A stretch of 5,505 nucleotides of DNA from Phycisphaeraceae bacterium (GCA_003552605.1 PUNN01000415.1:1-5505), one strand, 5' to 3'; counted from the first letter of the stretch, positions 1 to 5,505 are shown. Numbers and translations: made by a program. Notes: generated by a model not told the origin, from the sequence alone.

Positions 1-2
1 CT

Positions 3-57
3 GCAGCCGATGGCCATGACGGCCTGTGATTGGGGGTGAGCCGCATGGCCATCAGCC
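3..57. repeat. Long imperfect hairpin, copy 1 of an ATGGCCAT-bearing element
   Basis: Bases 6-23 pair with 40-56: about 16 base pairs with one bulged A (19) and one mismatch (8 against 54), closing a 16-base loop (24-39). Each arm contains the self-complementary word ATGGCCAT (10-17 and 45-52). The outer arm GCAGCCGATGGCCATG (3-18) recurs perfectly, reverse-complemented, at 5480-5495 in the second copy. No T-run follows the stem on either strand, so an intrinsic terminator is unlikely. The element lies 165 bp upstream of the glycerol-3-phosphate dehydrogenase gene. It may be a dispersed REP-like element or a binding site; only two copies are visible here, so its family status is inferred. Confidence 0.7.
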
Positions 58-220
58 GCCCCGGGAAAGACGGCTGCTGACCATGCCACCCAAGCTACAT
101 GCGTTCGCCCTGCGCCCGCAGACAGCCCGCTTGCCAGCACAGGGCCGTGTGGCCACAATGCGGCCGCCGCGGTCGCCACCAGGCTGGCTGTGGCTGATCC
201 ACCCGCATCCACGGCCCGAT
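58..220 (+). other. 5' region of the dehydrogenase gene, no gene recognised
   Basis: This stretch is open in the frame of the downstream gene back to about position 26. Its translation there is rich in Pro and Arg and resembles no part of a GpsA-type enzyme, so I read it as untranslated leader or promoter DNA. I see no convincing -35/-10 pair and no Shine-Dalgarno sequence before position 221. An unrelated 11-codon frame starts at the ATG at 45 inside the hairpin (reading MAISRPGKDGC) and stops at 78-80. I have no evidence that it is translated. Confidence 0.4.
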
Positions 221-1261
221 ATGTCACCCATGCCGGACAAGATCACCATCATCGGCGACGGTTCCATGGCCACGGTCTGTGCGCTCCTGCTGGAGTCGCA
301 AAGCCATGAGGTGACGCTGTGGGGCCCGTTCGCCGAGCACATCGAAACCCTGATCCAGACACGTGAGAACCGCCAGTACCTGCCCGGGCACCGGCTGCCC
401 GACCGCATTATGCTCACCGCCCGCGAGGATCGTGCCCTCGCCAATGCCACGCTGGTGGTCAATGCCATCCCCACGCAGTTCATCCGCCCGGTCTGGACAC
501 GGCTGGCCGCCCATCTGCTGCAGCGCGTGCCCATCGCCTCGGTGGCCAAGGGCATCGAGAAGGAAACGATGCTGCGGCCGACGCAGATCATTGCCGATGT
601 ACTCCACCACGATGGTCCGGATGATCCGGATGGCCCGCCCCGGCCGCTCGCGGCGATATCGGGCCCTTCGGTCGCCGATGAGCTTGCCCGGTGCCTGCCG
701 GCAACCGTCTGTGCTGCGAGCGATGACCTCGGCTTCGCCGGGCGGCTCCAAGACCTGTTCACCACCCACTGGTTCCGCGTGTACACCAACCCTGACCTGC
801 TCGGCGTCGAGCTTGCCGGGGCGTTGAAGAACGTCATCGCGGTCGCGGCGGGCATCCTCGATGGCCTTCAGGCAGGTAACAATGCCAAGAGCGCCCTGCT
901 GGCGCGCGGCCTGGCCGAGATTACCCGGCTGGGCACCGCCATGGGGGCGCGGGCCGAGACTTTCTTTGGCCTCACTGGCGTGGGCGACCTTGCCACCACC
1001 TGCTTTTCCCCCACGGGCCGCAATCGCACCTGCGGCGAGATGCTCGGCCGCGGGATGAAGCTCGAGGAGGTGCTGGAACAGATCCCCGGCGTGGTCGAGG
1101 GGGTACCCACCACCGCGGCCGTGGCCGAGCTTTCGCGACAGTACCGCGTCGAGATGCCAATCACCGAAGCCGTCCACAAGGTGCTGTTTGAAGCGCTTGA
1201 TCCTATCGAAGCGATCACCCAACTGATGACCCGCCCGCCACGGGATGAACGCGTGGGATGA
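221..1261 (+). CDS. gpsA: Glycerol-3-phosphate dehydrogenase [NAD(P)+]
   Basis: This predicted cytoplasmic enzyme (346 residues, near the usual 330-340) reduces dihydroxyacetone phosphate to sn-glycerol 3-phosphate, the backbone for phospholipid synthesis. The N-terminal Rossmann domain has the loop GDGSMATV (residues 12-19) where most family members have GxGxWGTA. SVAKGIE (107-113) follows, then the conserved SGPS (147-150). The C-terminal helical domain carries GALKNVIAVAAG (200-211) with the predicted catalytic Lys203, then LTGVGDL (251-257) and the substrate-binding GRNRT (266-270). The start at 221 is set by homology, because the motif-bearing strand begins at Lys7; ATG 230 is an alternative. 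Neither start has a clear Shine-Dalgarno sequence. The frame stays open further upstream, but that part looks non-coding. A short acidic, Pro-rich insert at 131-139 comes from a tandem repeat. The gene stands alone on the plus strand and converges on the M28 gene. Confidence 0.95.
   Translation: MSPMPDKITIIGDGSMATVCALLLESQSHEVTLWGPFAEHIETLIQTRENRQYLPGHRLPDRIMLTAREDRALANATLVVNAIPTQFIRPVWTRLAAHLLQRVPIASVAKGIEKETMLRPTQIIADVLHHDGPDDPDGPPRPLAAISGPSVADELARCLPATVCAASDDLGFAGRLQDLFTTHWFRVYTNPDLLGVELAGALKNVIAVAAGILDGLQAGNNAKSALLARGLAEITRLGTAMGARAETFFGLTGVGDLATTCFSPTGRNRTCGEMLGRGMKLEEVLEQIPGVVEGVPTTAAVAELSRQYRVEMPITEAVHKVLFEALDPIEAITQLMTRPPRDERVG
611..637 (+). repeat. Three in-frame 9-bp tandem repeats inside gpsA
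   Basis: GATGGTCCG, GATGATCCG and GATGGCCCG follow each other directly, each differing from the first at one or two bases. They are in frame and encode DGP-DDP-DGP (residues 131-139). The insert lies between the helix after SVAKGIE and the SGPS motif, which is plausibly a surface loop. Replication slippage is the likely origin, and units of nine bases keep the frame when copies are gained or lost. Confidence 0.8.
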
Positions 1262-1334
1262 GCGATGCCCGCTCACCCGGGGATGGGGGCGACTGCGATT
1301 CGGGAGTTGATGCCGGTGGTGCCGCGGCCTGTGC
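1262..1334. other. Convergent intergenic gap
   Basis: This stretch separates the stop codon of the dehydrogenase gene from the stop codon of the M28 peptidase gene. A bidirectional terminator would be expected here. I see no stem followed by a T-run on either strand, so termination may depend on Rho or lie inside the opposing coding region. Confidence 0.5.
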
Positions 1335-3287
1335 TCAGCGTGAACCAAGTGTCACCGGCACCACGATTCGCTCGTCTTCGCGCTCGACTAGCAGGCGGAC
1401 CTCATCGCCAGTCTCATGCTCGGCCAGCGCCCGCGTCAGCGATTCAATATCGTCCACCGCCTGCCGGTTCCACTCAATGATCACATCGCCTTCGCGGAGT
1501 TCGGCCTCTGCCGCCGGGCTGCCGGAGGCCACGGCCGCCACCGCCACCCCGGGTGCATCGTGAGCGTAATCGGGCATGATGCCAAGGCGGACGCGACCGA
1601 TGCGCGGTGCATCGTCGTCCCGGCGGGGCGGTTCGGTGAACGCCGGCCGATCCGGCTGATGCGCCAGTGCCCAGATGAGCCGATCGGCAAGGGAAGTCAC
1701 ACGCGCCCCGCCTTCGGCATTGATCCGGTCTGCGGTATCGGACGGGCGATGGTAATCCTCGTGTGCGCCCGTATTCAGAAACAGGATCGGGATGCCTTCC
1801 TGAAGAAACGGCAGGTGGTCGCTGCCGGCCATCGCGCCCGATCGTTCGTTGATGGGCGGGTCATTCTCCCGTGCAATGCGCTCGATCAACTCCGGCCATG
1901 TCTCGCTCGTGCCGACACCGGCGATGTTCAGACCGCGATCCGGCCGCAGCCGCCCGATCATGTCGAGATTCATCATGGCCACCACATCATCGAGTGATGC
2001 CCCCGTATCGCGTTCGAAATGCCACACCATGTAGCGCGAACCGAGCAATCCGCGCTCTTCACCGGAAAACCCCACAAAGAGGATCGACCGCCGGCCGGCA
2101 TCATCATCGGCCTGCCCCGACATCCTGCCTTCATCATCTTCCAGCCGCTCGACGAACGACTTTGCCATCATGATGATCGCCGCGGTGCCGGAGGCATTGT
2201 CATCGGCGCCGGGATGAATGGCATGCACGTCGGGCTCGAGCGAGCCGAAGCCTCCGTAGCCGAGATGGTCATAATGGGCACCGACGATGATCCATTGTGA
2301 TGCAAGCTCGCCTTCACCAGGCAGCGCCCCGGCGACATTGTCGATATCCACCCGCTCGCGGGTGGCGCGCACAGTCAGTTCAACCTCCAAATCCTCGAGA
2401 TCGACCGGTTCAAGCTTTCCTTCATCCGCCCGGCGCTGCCAGGCGCGGGCTGTCTCCCGAGGGTTCTCGTGGCCATCGCGGCTGAGCATGGCATGAAAGC
2501 TGGATTGGGATATCTGTGCAACTGCCACGTCTGCCCCCCTGCCGCCGACGGGGGCAAGCTTGCGGAGCAATCCGGCCTCATCGTCGGGATGCGAAGGGGG
2601 ATTCACGATCAGCAATCCCGCCGCGCCGTGATCCGCAGCGAGCTGCGCCTTGTTCGCGATGCGCGCTGCGCGCGACCACTGGCCACCTCCTCGCCACTGG
2701 CTGTTGCCCTCTTCATCCATCGGCTCGTATCGGAAAGCAAGCGCAATCCGCCCTTCAAGGGCATCATCTTCAACTGCTTCACCGTCGATGCGGTAGCTGC
2801 TGTAGTCGTGACGTTCGCTTTCAGTGCCATACCCGACCATGGTGACTGCGAATTTCCCATCGACAGACACATCCGCCCCCGTGCTGAGGATGCGAAAGTC
2901 ATCCCCGTGATCGAACACCCCTTCGCCATCGCCGCCATTCATGAGTGCGAGCCTCACCGCATCAAGCTCGAGATCGAGCGGGATGGTCCGCGTCTGCGTG
3001 AACGAGGCCTGCTCGCCGCCGGCCGGCCTGTATCCCGGCTCAAGACCCCCCGTTTCAAACTGCTCGATGATGAAGTCGCGGGCAAGCTCGATCCCCTCCG
3101 TGCCCGGCCCGCGCCCTTCCATCTCCGGTGCTGCGAGCGTGCCAACGAGTGACTCGAACGTCGCGGCCTCATGCGCGGTGTCCTGCTGCTGCGGTGTCGC
3201 CGCACACGCCGGCACGCCGGAGAAAGCCACGGCGAACCCGACAATCACAAGATGGCGAAGTCCCAACACAAGCGCGTGATTCTGCAT
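1335..3287 (-). CDS. Exported M28-family zinc peptidase with PA-like insert and C-terminal PDZ domain
   Basis: A 650-residue exported peptidase, probably an aminopeptidase acting outside the inner membrane. Residues 1-29 form a signal peptide: hydrophobic core about 12-24, then VPACA. Cleavage by signal peptidase I after ACA is likely; VPAC also resembles a weak lipobox. Residues about 140-290 look like a PA-type insert. The M28 domain (about 315-545) has every expected residue: His338 and Asp340 in AHYDH, Asp362 in GADDNASG, catalytic Glu410 with ligand Glu411 in SGEERG, Asp442 in NLDMIG, and His513 in DYHRPSD. An acidic stretch (380-397) interrupts the fold before the SGEERG strand. A PDZ domain (about 565-645) has its carboxylate loop at LGI (568-570). 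The start at 3287 is chosen because AAGGAG lies 8 nt upstream and the signal peptide begins there; ATG 3344 would add 19 unlikely residues. It follows the zincin gene by 72 nt. The natural substrate cannot be read from sequence. Confidence 0.92.
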   Translation of the reverse strand: MQNHALVLGLRHLVIVGFAVAFSGVPACAATPQQQDTAHEAATFESLVGTLAAPEMEGRGPGTEGIELARDFIIEQFETGGLEPGYRPAGGEQASFTQTRTIPLDLELDAVRLALMNGGDGEGVFDHGDDFRILSTGADVSVDGKFAVTMVGYGTESERHDYSSYRIDGEAVEDDALEGRIALAFRYEPMDEEGNSQWRGGGQWSRAARIANKAQLAADHGAAGLLIVNPPSHPDDEAGLLRKLAPVGGRGADVAVAQISQSSFHAMLSRDGHENPRETARAWQRRADEGKLEPVDLEDLEVELTVRATRERVDIDNVAGALPGEGELASQWIIVGAHYDHLGYGGFGSLEPDVHAIHPGADDNASGTAAIIMMAKSFVERLEDDEGRMSGQADDDAGRRSILFVGFSGEERGLLGSRYMVWHFERDTGASLDDVVAMMNLDMIGRLRPDRGLNIAGVGTSETWPELIERIARENDPPINERSGAMAGSDHLPFLQEGIPILFLNTGAHEDYHRPSDTADRINAEGGARVTSLADRLIWALAHQPDRPAFTEPPRRDDDAPRIGRVRLGIMPDYAHDAPGVAVAAVASGSPAAEAELREGDVIIEWNRQAVDDIESLTRALAEHETGDEVRLLVEREDERIVVPVTLGSR

Positions 3288-3295
3288 GCATACGT

Positions 3296-3301
3296 CTCCT
3301 T
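3296..3301 (-). promoter_or_regulatory. Strong ribosome binding site of the M28 gene
   Basis: The minus strand reads AAGGAG, 8 nt before the ATG at 3287. It decides the start over the in-frame ATG at 3344. It is the only strong Shine-Dalgarno sequence among the four genes. Confidence 0.8.
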
Positions 3302-3305
3302 CACA

Positions 3306-3318
3306 GCGGTTCAACCGC
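3306..3318. promoter_or_regulatory. Perfect 6-bp dyad next to the M28 ribosome binding site
   Basis: GCGGTT-C-AACCGC is a perfect hyphenated palindrome that ends 4 nt before the AAGGAG. The single central base is too short for a full RNA loop, so a DNA-binding operator, or a 5-bp RNA stem with a 3-nt loop near the ribosome binding site, are the two readings. Chance occurrence in GC-rich DNA is also possible. Confidence 0.3.
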
Positions 3319-3342
3319 GCGAGGCGCCTGGTCGAATCATCC

Positions 3343-3360
3343 ACCGGCTACAGCGCCGGT
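3343..3360 (-). other. Small GC hairpin at the stop codon of the zincin gene
   Basis: ACCGGC (3343-3348) and GCCGGT (3355-3360) form a 6-bp stem with a 6-nt loop. On the transcribed strand it starts inside the TGA of the zincin gene. No T-run follows, so it is a poor intrinsic terminator. It might protect mRNA ends or partly reduce read-through into the M28 gene. Confidence 0.35.
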
Positions 3361-3761
3361 CAACCATAGCCGAGCGCTTCGAGGCCATCCTCATCGAGGC
3401 CGAAGTGGTGGCCGATCTCGTGAAGGATCGTGATGCGGATCTGGCGGCGAAGTTCATCGCGGTCGACCTCGCCCATCTGCTCGAGGACCAACGACAGGAT
3501 GCCGAGGCGATAGATGGTGATCGTATCCGGCAGGGTCGGCTGCTCGCTGCTGCCACGCTCAGTCAGGGGGATGCCATCATGCAGGCCGCACAACTCCTCG
3601 GCCGACTCGACCTGCATCTCGCGCATCGTTCGGGCCGAGGGGCGGTCCTCGACCACCAGCGGCACCTCCTCGATAAGGCTGTGAATCTCATCGGGAAGGT
3701 CCTCCATCACCTGTTCGAGCAGCGTATCGAATACGCGGCGGGTGTGGTCGTCGATGGTCAT
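3360..3761 (-). CDS. Minimal zincin-like metallopeptidase (PF06262 / TTHA0227-like family)
   Basis: This 133-residue protein has no signal peptide or membrane segment and so is predicted cytoplasmic. The zinc motif HEIGHHFGLDE (114-124) supplies His114, catalytic Glu115 and His118. Glu124 in the HxxGxxE arrangement, or a neighbouring Asp, is the probable third ligand. The N-terminal half has features seen in the family: an acidic helix (about 10-32), the PLVVED strand (34-39), a GIPLTER segment (63-69) and LPDTITIYR (77-85). The whole is about the usual family size. The ATG overlaps the TGA of the upstream kinase gene as ATGA (3758-3761), and no good Shine-Dalgarno sequence precedes it, so translation probably depends on ribosomes finishing the kinase. 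Substrates are poorly known for this family, so proteolytic activity is inferred from the motif. Confidence 0.88.
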   Translation of the reverse strand: MTIDDHTRRVFDTLLEQVMEDLPDEIHSLIEEVPLVVEDRPSARTMREMQVESAEELCGLHDGIPLTERGSSEQPTLPDTITIYRLGILSLVLEQMGEVDRDELRRQIRITILHEIGHHFGLDEDGLEALGYG

Positions 3762-5287
3762 GGTCCGGCTTCACTTTCTGAACCGCCCGTGGCCACGTCG
3801 GAAACATCCGCACTTGCCGCAGCCGGCTCGTCCGACAGCGTAAAGAAAAAGCTGGCGCCCCGCTCGGGCTCCGCCCGTGCCCAGATGCGGCCGCCATGGC
3901 GGCGAATGATCCGCTGTACGGTGGCCAGGCCGATCCCCGTGCCTTCAAACCGCTCCACATCATGGAGGCGGGTAAAGGGAGTAAACAGATGGTCCGCTGC
4001 CGCCATGTCAAAGCCGGCGCCATTATCGCGGACCTCGTATGCCACCTTCCCTTCGGCCTCGGCTCGCCGCAACGCGATCCGCGCGGGGCTCCTTGCAGAG
4101 GTAAACTTCCACGCATTGGATAGCAGGTTCTCAAGCGCAATGCGCATCAGGCGCCTGTCTGCGGTGACGTGCAACCCGGGCTCGATCTCGACCTCGACCT
4201 CTCGCTCCGGATCGCCCTGGCGCAGGCCTTCAACCACTTCGCGAGCGAGGGCGGCAAGGTCGAGCGGCTCCAACTGCAACGGTCCTCGACCGGTGCGTGC
4301 CAGTCCCAGCAGGCAATCGGTCATCTCTGACATTCGCTCCGCAGCCAGCGCGATCCGTTCGATGTGCTGCCGGCCGATTTCAGACAGCGCCTCTTGGCAA
4401 TCCTCCCGCAGCGCCTGCGTGAAGCCGCCGATGGCCCGCATCGGGGCCCTCAGATCATGGGCGATCGACTCAGCAAACGCCTCGAGCTCGCGGTTGGCCG
4501 CATCGAGTTCCGCCGTGCGGGTGGCGATGCGCGATTCGAGACGCCGGTTGAGCGCCTCGAGCTGGTGCTGGGCGCGCTGCAACGATGTAACATCCCGACC
4601 GGCGGCATAGATCTGCCCCGCCGCCGGGTCCACCGCGCTGTCCCACTCGATCAGCCGATAGGTTCCATCCGCGGCACACAGCCGACTGCGAAGCCCGCTG
4701 ACCCCTTCACCCTGCCGGTGAGCTTCGAGTACTTGGCGCGTGGGCTCGCGGTCTTCCGGATGAAGCCGGTCGAGTGCCGAGGTTCCGATGAGCACTGACT
4801 CGGACTGGCCGAGCAGGTGCGACAGGGCGGGATTGGTGCGGACAAACCGCCCTTGCATATCCATCACACAGAGGATCTCTGGGGTCAGATCGAATATGCG
4901 TTTCAGTTCATCTCCGCTATTATCTCTCTCCGCAGGGCCTTGCGATGGTGGCGGCGCGGCCCCATCGCTGTTGCGCAGCCTCATGATGTGGGAACCTTCC
5001 ACCACTTGCCCTCGCCCCTTCTCACCCTCGTCTGTGGACTGACTGGTCCGCGCCCGCGCCGCGTGTGCCTCCCGGAGCCGCCGGTACAGGCCGAGGATCA
5101 CCAGCGCCTGGGCCACGATCAACACGAACGCAATCAGCACCACCGCAGTGATGTCATCGGAGGCTCCGGGCTGCTCACCGGCTTCGCCAGCGAGAGCCGA
5201 GCCTGCCGGCGCCAGCACGAGAACCGCCACCACGAACACCATCCAACTCGCCAGGTGGCGGTCGTGGCAAGGTGCAACCCTCGGCAT
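3758..5287 (-). CDS. Membrane-bound PAS-domain sensor histidine kinase, orphan
   Basis: A 509-residue kinase expected in the inner membrane, catalytic part in the cytoplasm. A signal-peptide-like segment (about 15-33, ending SALA) is followed by only about 14 polar residues and a transmembrane helix (about 47-68) closed by YRRLRE. A low-complexity linker (about 78-122) leads to one PAS domain (about 125-235), then a coiled coil (about 236-272). The HisKA domain has SIAHDLRAP with phospho-acceptor His277. The ATPase domain has the N box (Asn387, Asn391 in NLLSNAWKF), G1 box DNGAGFD (421-427), F box LFTPF (434-438) and G2 box GTGIGLA (449-455). The set is complete, so it should autophosphorylate. 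No receiver domain or response regulator gene is nearby. The start is uncertain: 5287 places the signal segment normally, while ATG 5314, ATG 5359 and TTG 5380 are in frame; none has a good ribosome binding site. Confidence 0.92.
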   Translation of the reverse strand: MPRVAPCHDRHLASWMVFVVAVLVLAPAGSALAGEAGEQPGASDDITAVVLIAFVLIVAQALVILGLYRRLREAHAARARTSQSTDEGEKGRGQVVEGSHIMRLRNSDGAAPPPSQGPAERDNSGDELKRIFDLTPEILCVMDMQGRFVRTNPALSHLLGQSESVLIGTSALDRLHPEDREPTRQVLEAHRQGEGVSGLRSRLCAADGTYRLIEWDSAVDPAAGQIYAAGRDVTSLQRAQHQLEALNRRLESRIATRTAELDAANRELEAFAESIAHDLRAPMRAIGGFTQALREDCQEALSEIGRQHIERIALAAERMSEMTDCLLGLARTGRGPLQLEPLDLAALAREVVEGLRQGDPEREVEVEIEPGLHVTADRRLMRIALENLLSNAWKFTSARSPARIALRRAEAEGKVAYEVRDNGAGFDMAAADHLFTPFTRLHDVERFEGTGIGLATVQRIIRRHGGRIWARAEPERGASFFFTLSDEPAAASADVSDVATGGSESEAGP

Positions 5288-5420
5288 GGCCTGCTCAACA
5301 ACGTCGCCGAACATGCCCTGATCATCGCTGCTGGGAGCCTCCGGAGCAACGGGGCGCATGACACGCGCCGGGGCGGGCAACCACTGGACTGGCTGTGTCA
5401 GCGGGCTTTGCGGGGGTCTT
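5288..5420 (-). other. 5' region of the kinase operon
   Basis: This stretch lies between the chosen kinase start and the second hairpin. The kinase frame is open through most of it (to TTG 5380), so part may be coding if an earlier start is used. The codons here include several GTT and GCT, which are less GC-rich at the third base than the rest of the gene; this favours the later start. A 37-codon frame in another phase begins at the ATG at 5435 inside the hairpin arm (reading MAIGLKTPAKPA) and ends near 5322; it has no Shine-Dalgarno sequence. I could not identify a promoter. Confidence 0.35.
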
Positions 5421-5495
5421 CAGCCCGATGGCCATGCGGGGCCGCGAGGCGCTCGGGGCGTCCTGAACCCTCGGGGCCGCATGGCCATCGGCTGC
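5421..5495. repeat. Long imperfect hairpin, copy 2 of the ATGGCCAT-bearing element
   Basis: Bases 5421-5439 pair with 5477-5494: 18 base pairs with one bulged C (about 5426). After a small internal loop, CGAGG (5445-5449) can pair with CCTCG (5469-5473), extending the structure. Each arm again holds ATGGCCAT (5428-5435 and 5481-5488). The arm nearest the window end, read on the minus strand, is identical for 16 bases to the outer arm of copy 1. The inner part differs in length and sequence from copy 1. It lies about 134 bp upstream of the chosen kinase start, so both copies sit 5' of the first gene of a transcription unit. No T-run follows. Confidence 0.7.
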
Positions 5496-5505
5496 GGACA
5501 CCCCC

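Noticed and set aside
26..220. N-terminal extension of the dehydrogenase from the upstream open frame
   Set aside because: It would add 65 Pro/Arg-rich residues ahead of a Rossmann fold that normally starts near the N-terminus, and it would begin inside the hairpin loop.
224..1348. Open frame of 374 codons on the minus strand opposite the dehydrogenase gene
   Set aside because: Its translation is rich in His, Arg, Gly and Pro with no recognisable domain, and it mirrors a gene with every expected GpsA motif. Long antisense frames are common in GC-rich coding DNA.
1311..1364. Inverted repeat TGCCGGTG/CACCGGCA as a convergent terminator
   Set aside because: The loop would be about 34 nt, a competing pairing (1316-1323 with 1357-1364) exists, one arm lies in M28 coding sequence, and no T-run follows.
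1258..1563. Plus-strand frame of 101 codons whose ATG overlaps the gpsA stop as ATGA
   Set aside because: The overlap mimics coupling, but the product is Ser/Ala-rich low-complexity sequence lying mostly antisense to the PDZ domain of the M28 gene.
2469..3152. Plus-strand frame of 227 codons
   Set aside because: It is entirely antisense to the M28 gene and has no recognisable motif.
3287..3314. Minus-strand promoter TTGAAC - 16 nt - TATGCA before the M28 gene
   Set aside because: The -10 hexamer would overlap the start codon, so transcripts would lack the strong AAGGAG. The -35 match is part of the dyad and probably coincidental.
3171..4610. Open frame of 479 codons on the plus strand across the M28 start, zincin and kinase
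   Set aside because: It crosses three well-supported minus-strand genes, and its translation turns into Ser/Arg/Ala-rich low-complexity sequence.
1..5505. Complete small circular replicon
   Set aside because: The two ends do not overlap directly, only as an inverted repeat, and there is no replication, mobilisation or partition gene.

Overview
This 5.5 kb window is GC-rich bacterial DNA (roughly two thirds G+C by eye). It holds four protein genes in two converging groups. No tRNA, rRNA, CRISPR array, transposase or phage gene is visible. The lineage is uncertain. The variant dinucleotide loop in the GpsA-type enzyme, the secreted M28 peptidase with a PDZ tail and the minimal zincin look most like Planctomycetota, perhaps Phycisphaerae. 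That is an impression from family resemblance, not a measurement.

Layout: (1) Positions 1-57 form a long imperfect hairpin built on two copies of ATGGCCAT, followed by an untranslated stretch to 220. (2) Positions 221-1261 (+) encode an NAD(P)-dependent glycerol-3-phosphate dehydrogenase, which makes the backbone of membrane phospholipids. (3) A 73 nt gap separates it tail-to-tail from the minus-strand group. (4) The minus-strand group reads, in transcription order, a membrane histidine kinase (5287-3758), a 133-residue minimal zinc metallopeptidase (3761-3360) overlapping the kinase by ATGA, and after 72 nt a secreted M28 aminopeptidase-like enzyme with a PA-like insert and a C-terminal PDZ domain (3287-1335). 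(5) From 5288 to the end there is a 5' region and a second long hairpin (5421-5494) of the same family as the first.

The minus-strand genes probably form one operon: kinase and zincin are very likely translationally coupled, and the M28 gene follows with its own strong ribosome binding site. The layout suggests envelope signalling alongside cytoplasmic and exported proteolysis, but nothing in the sequence proves a shared pathway, and no response regulator is present. The kinase has a signal-peptide-like N-terminus and a transmembrane helix but almost no periplasmic part, as though an extracytoplasmic sensor had been lost.

The least explained signal is the pair of related hairpins at the two ends. 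They contain the only four ATGGCCAT words I found in the window, and their outer arms are a perfect 16-base inverted match to each other. Each lies about 130-165 bp upstream of the first gene of a group. They may be a dispersed REP-like family, and the sequence ending inside or beside them would fit a contig broken at repeats. I see no convincing evidence of a wholly new multi-gene system.
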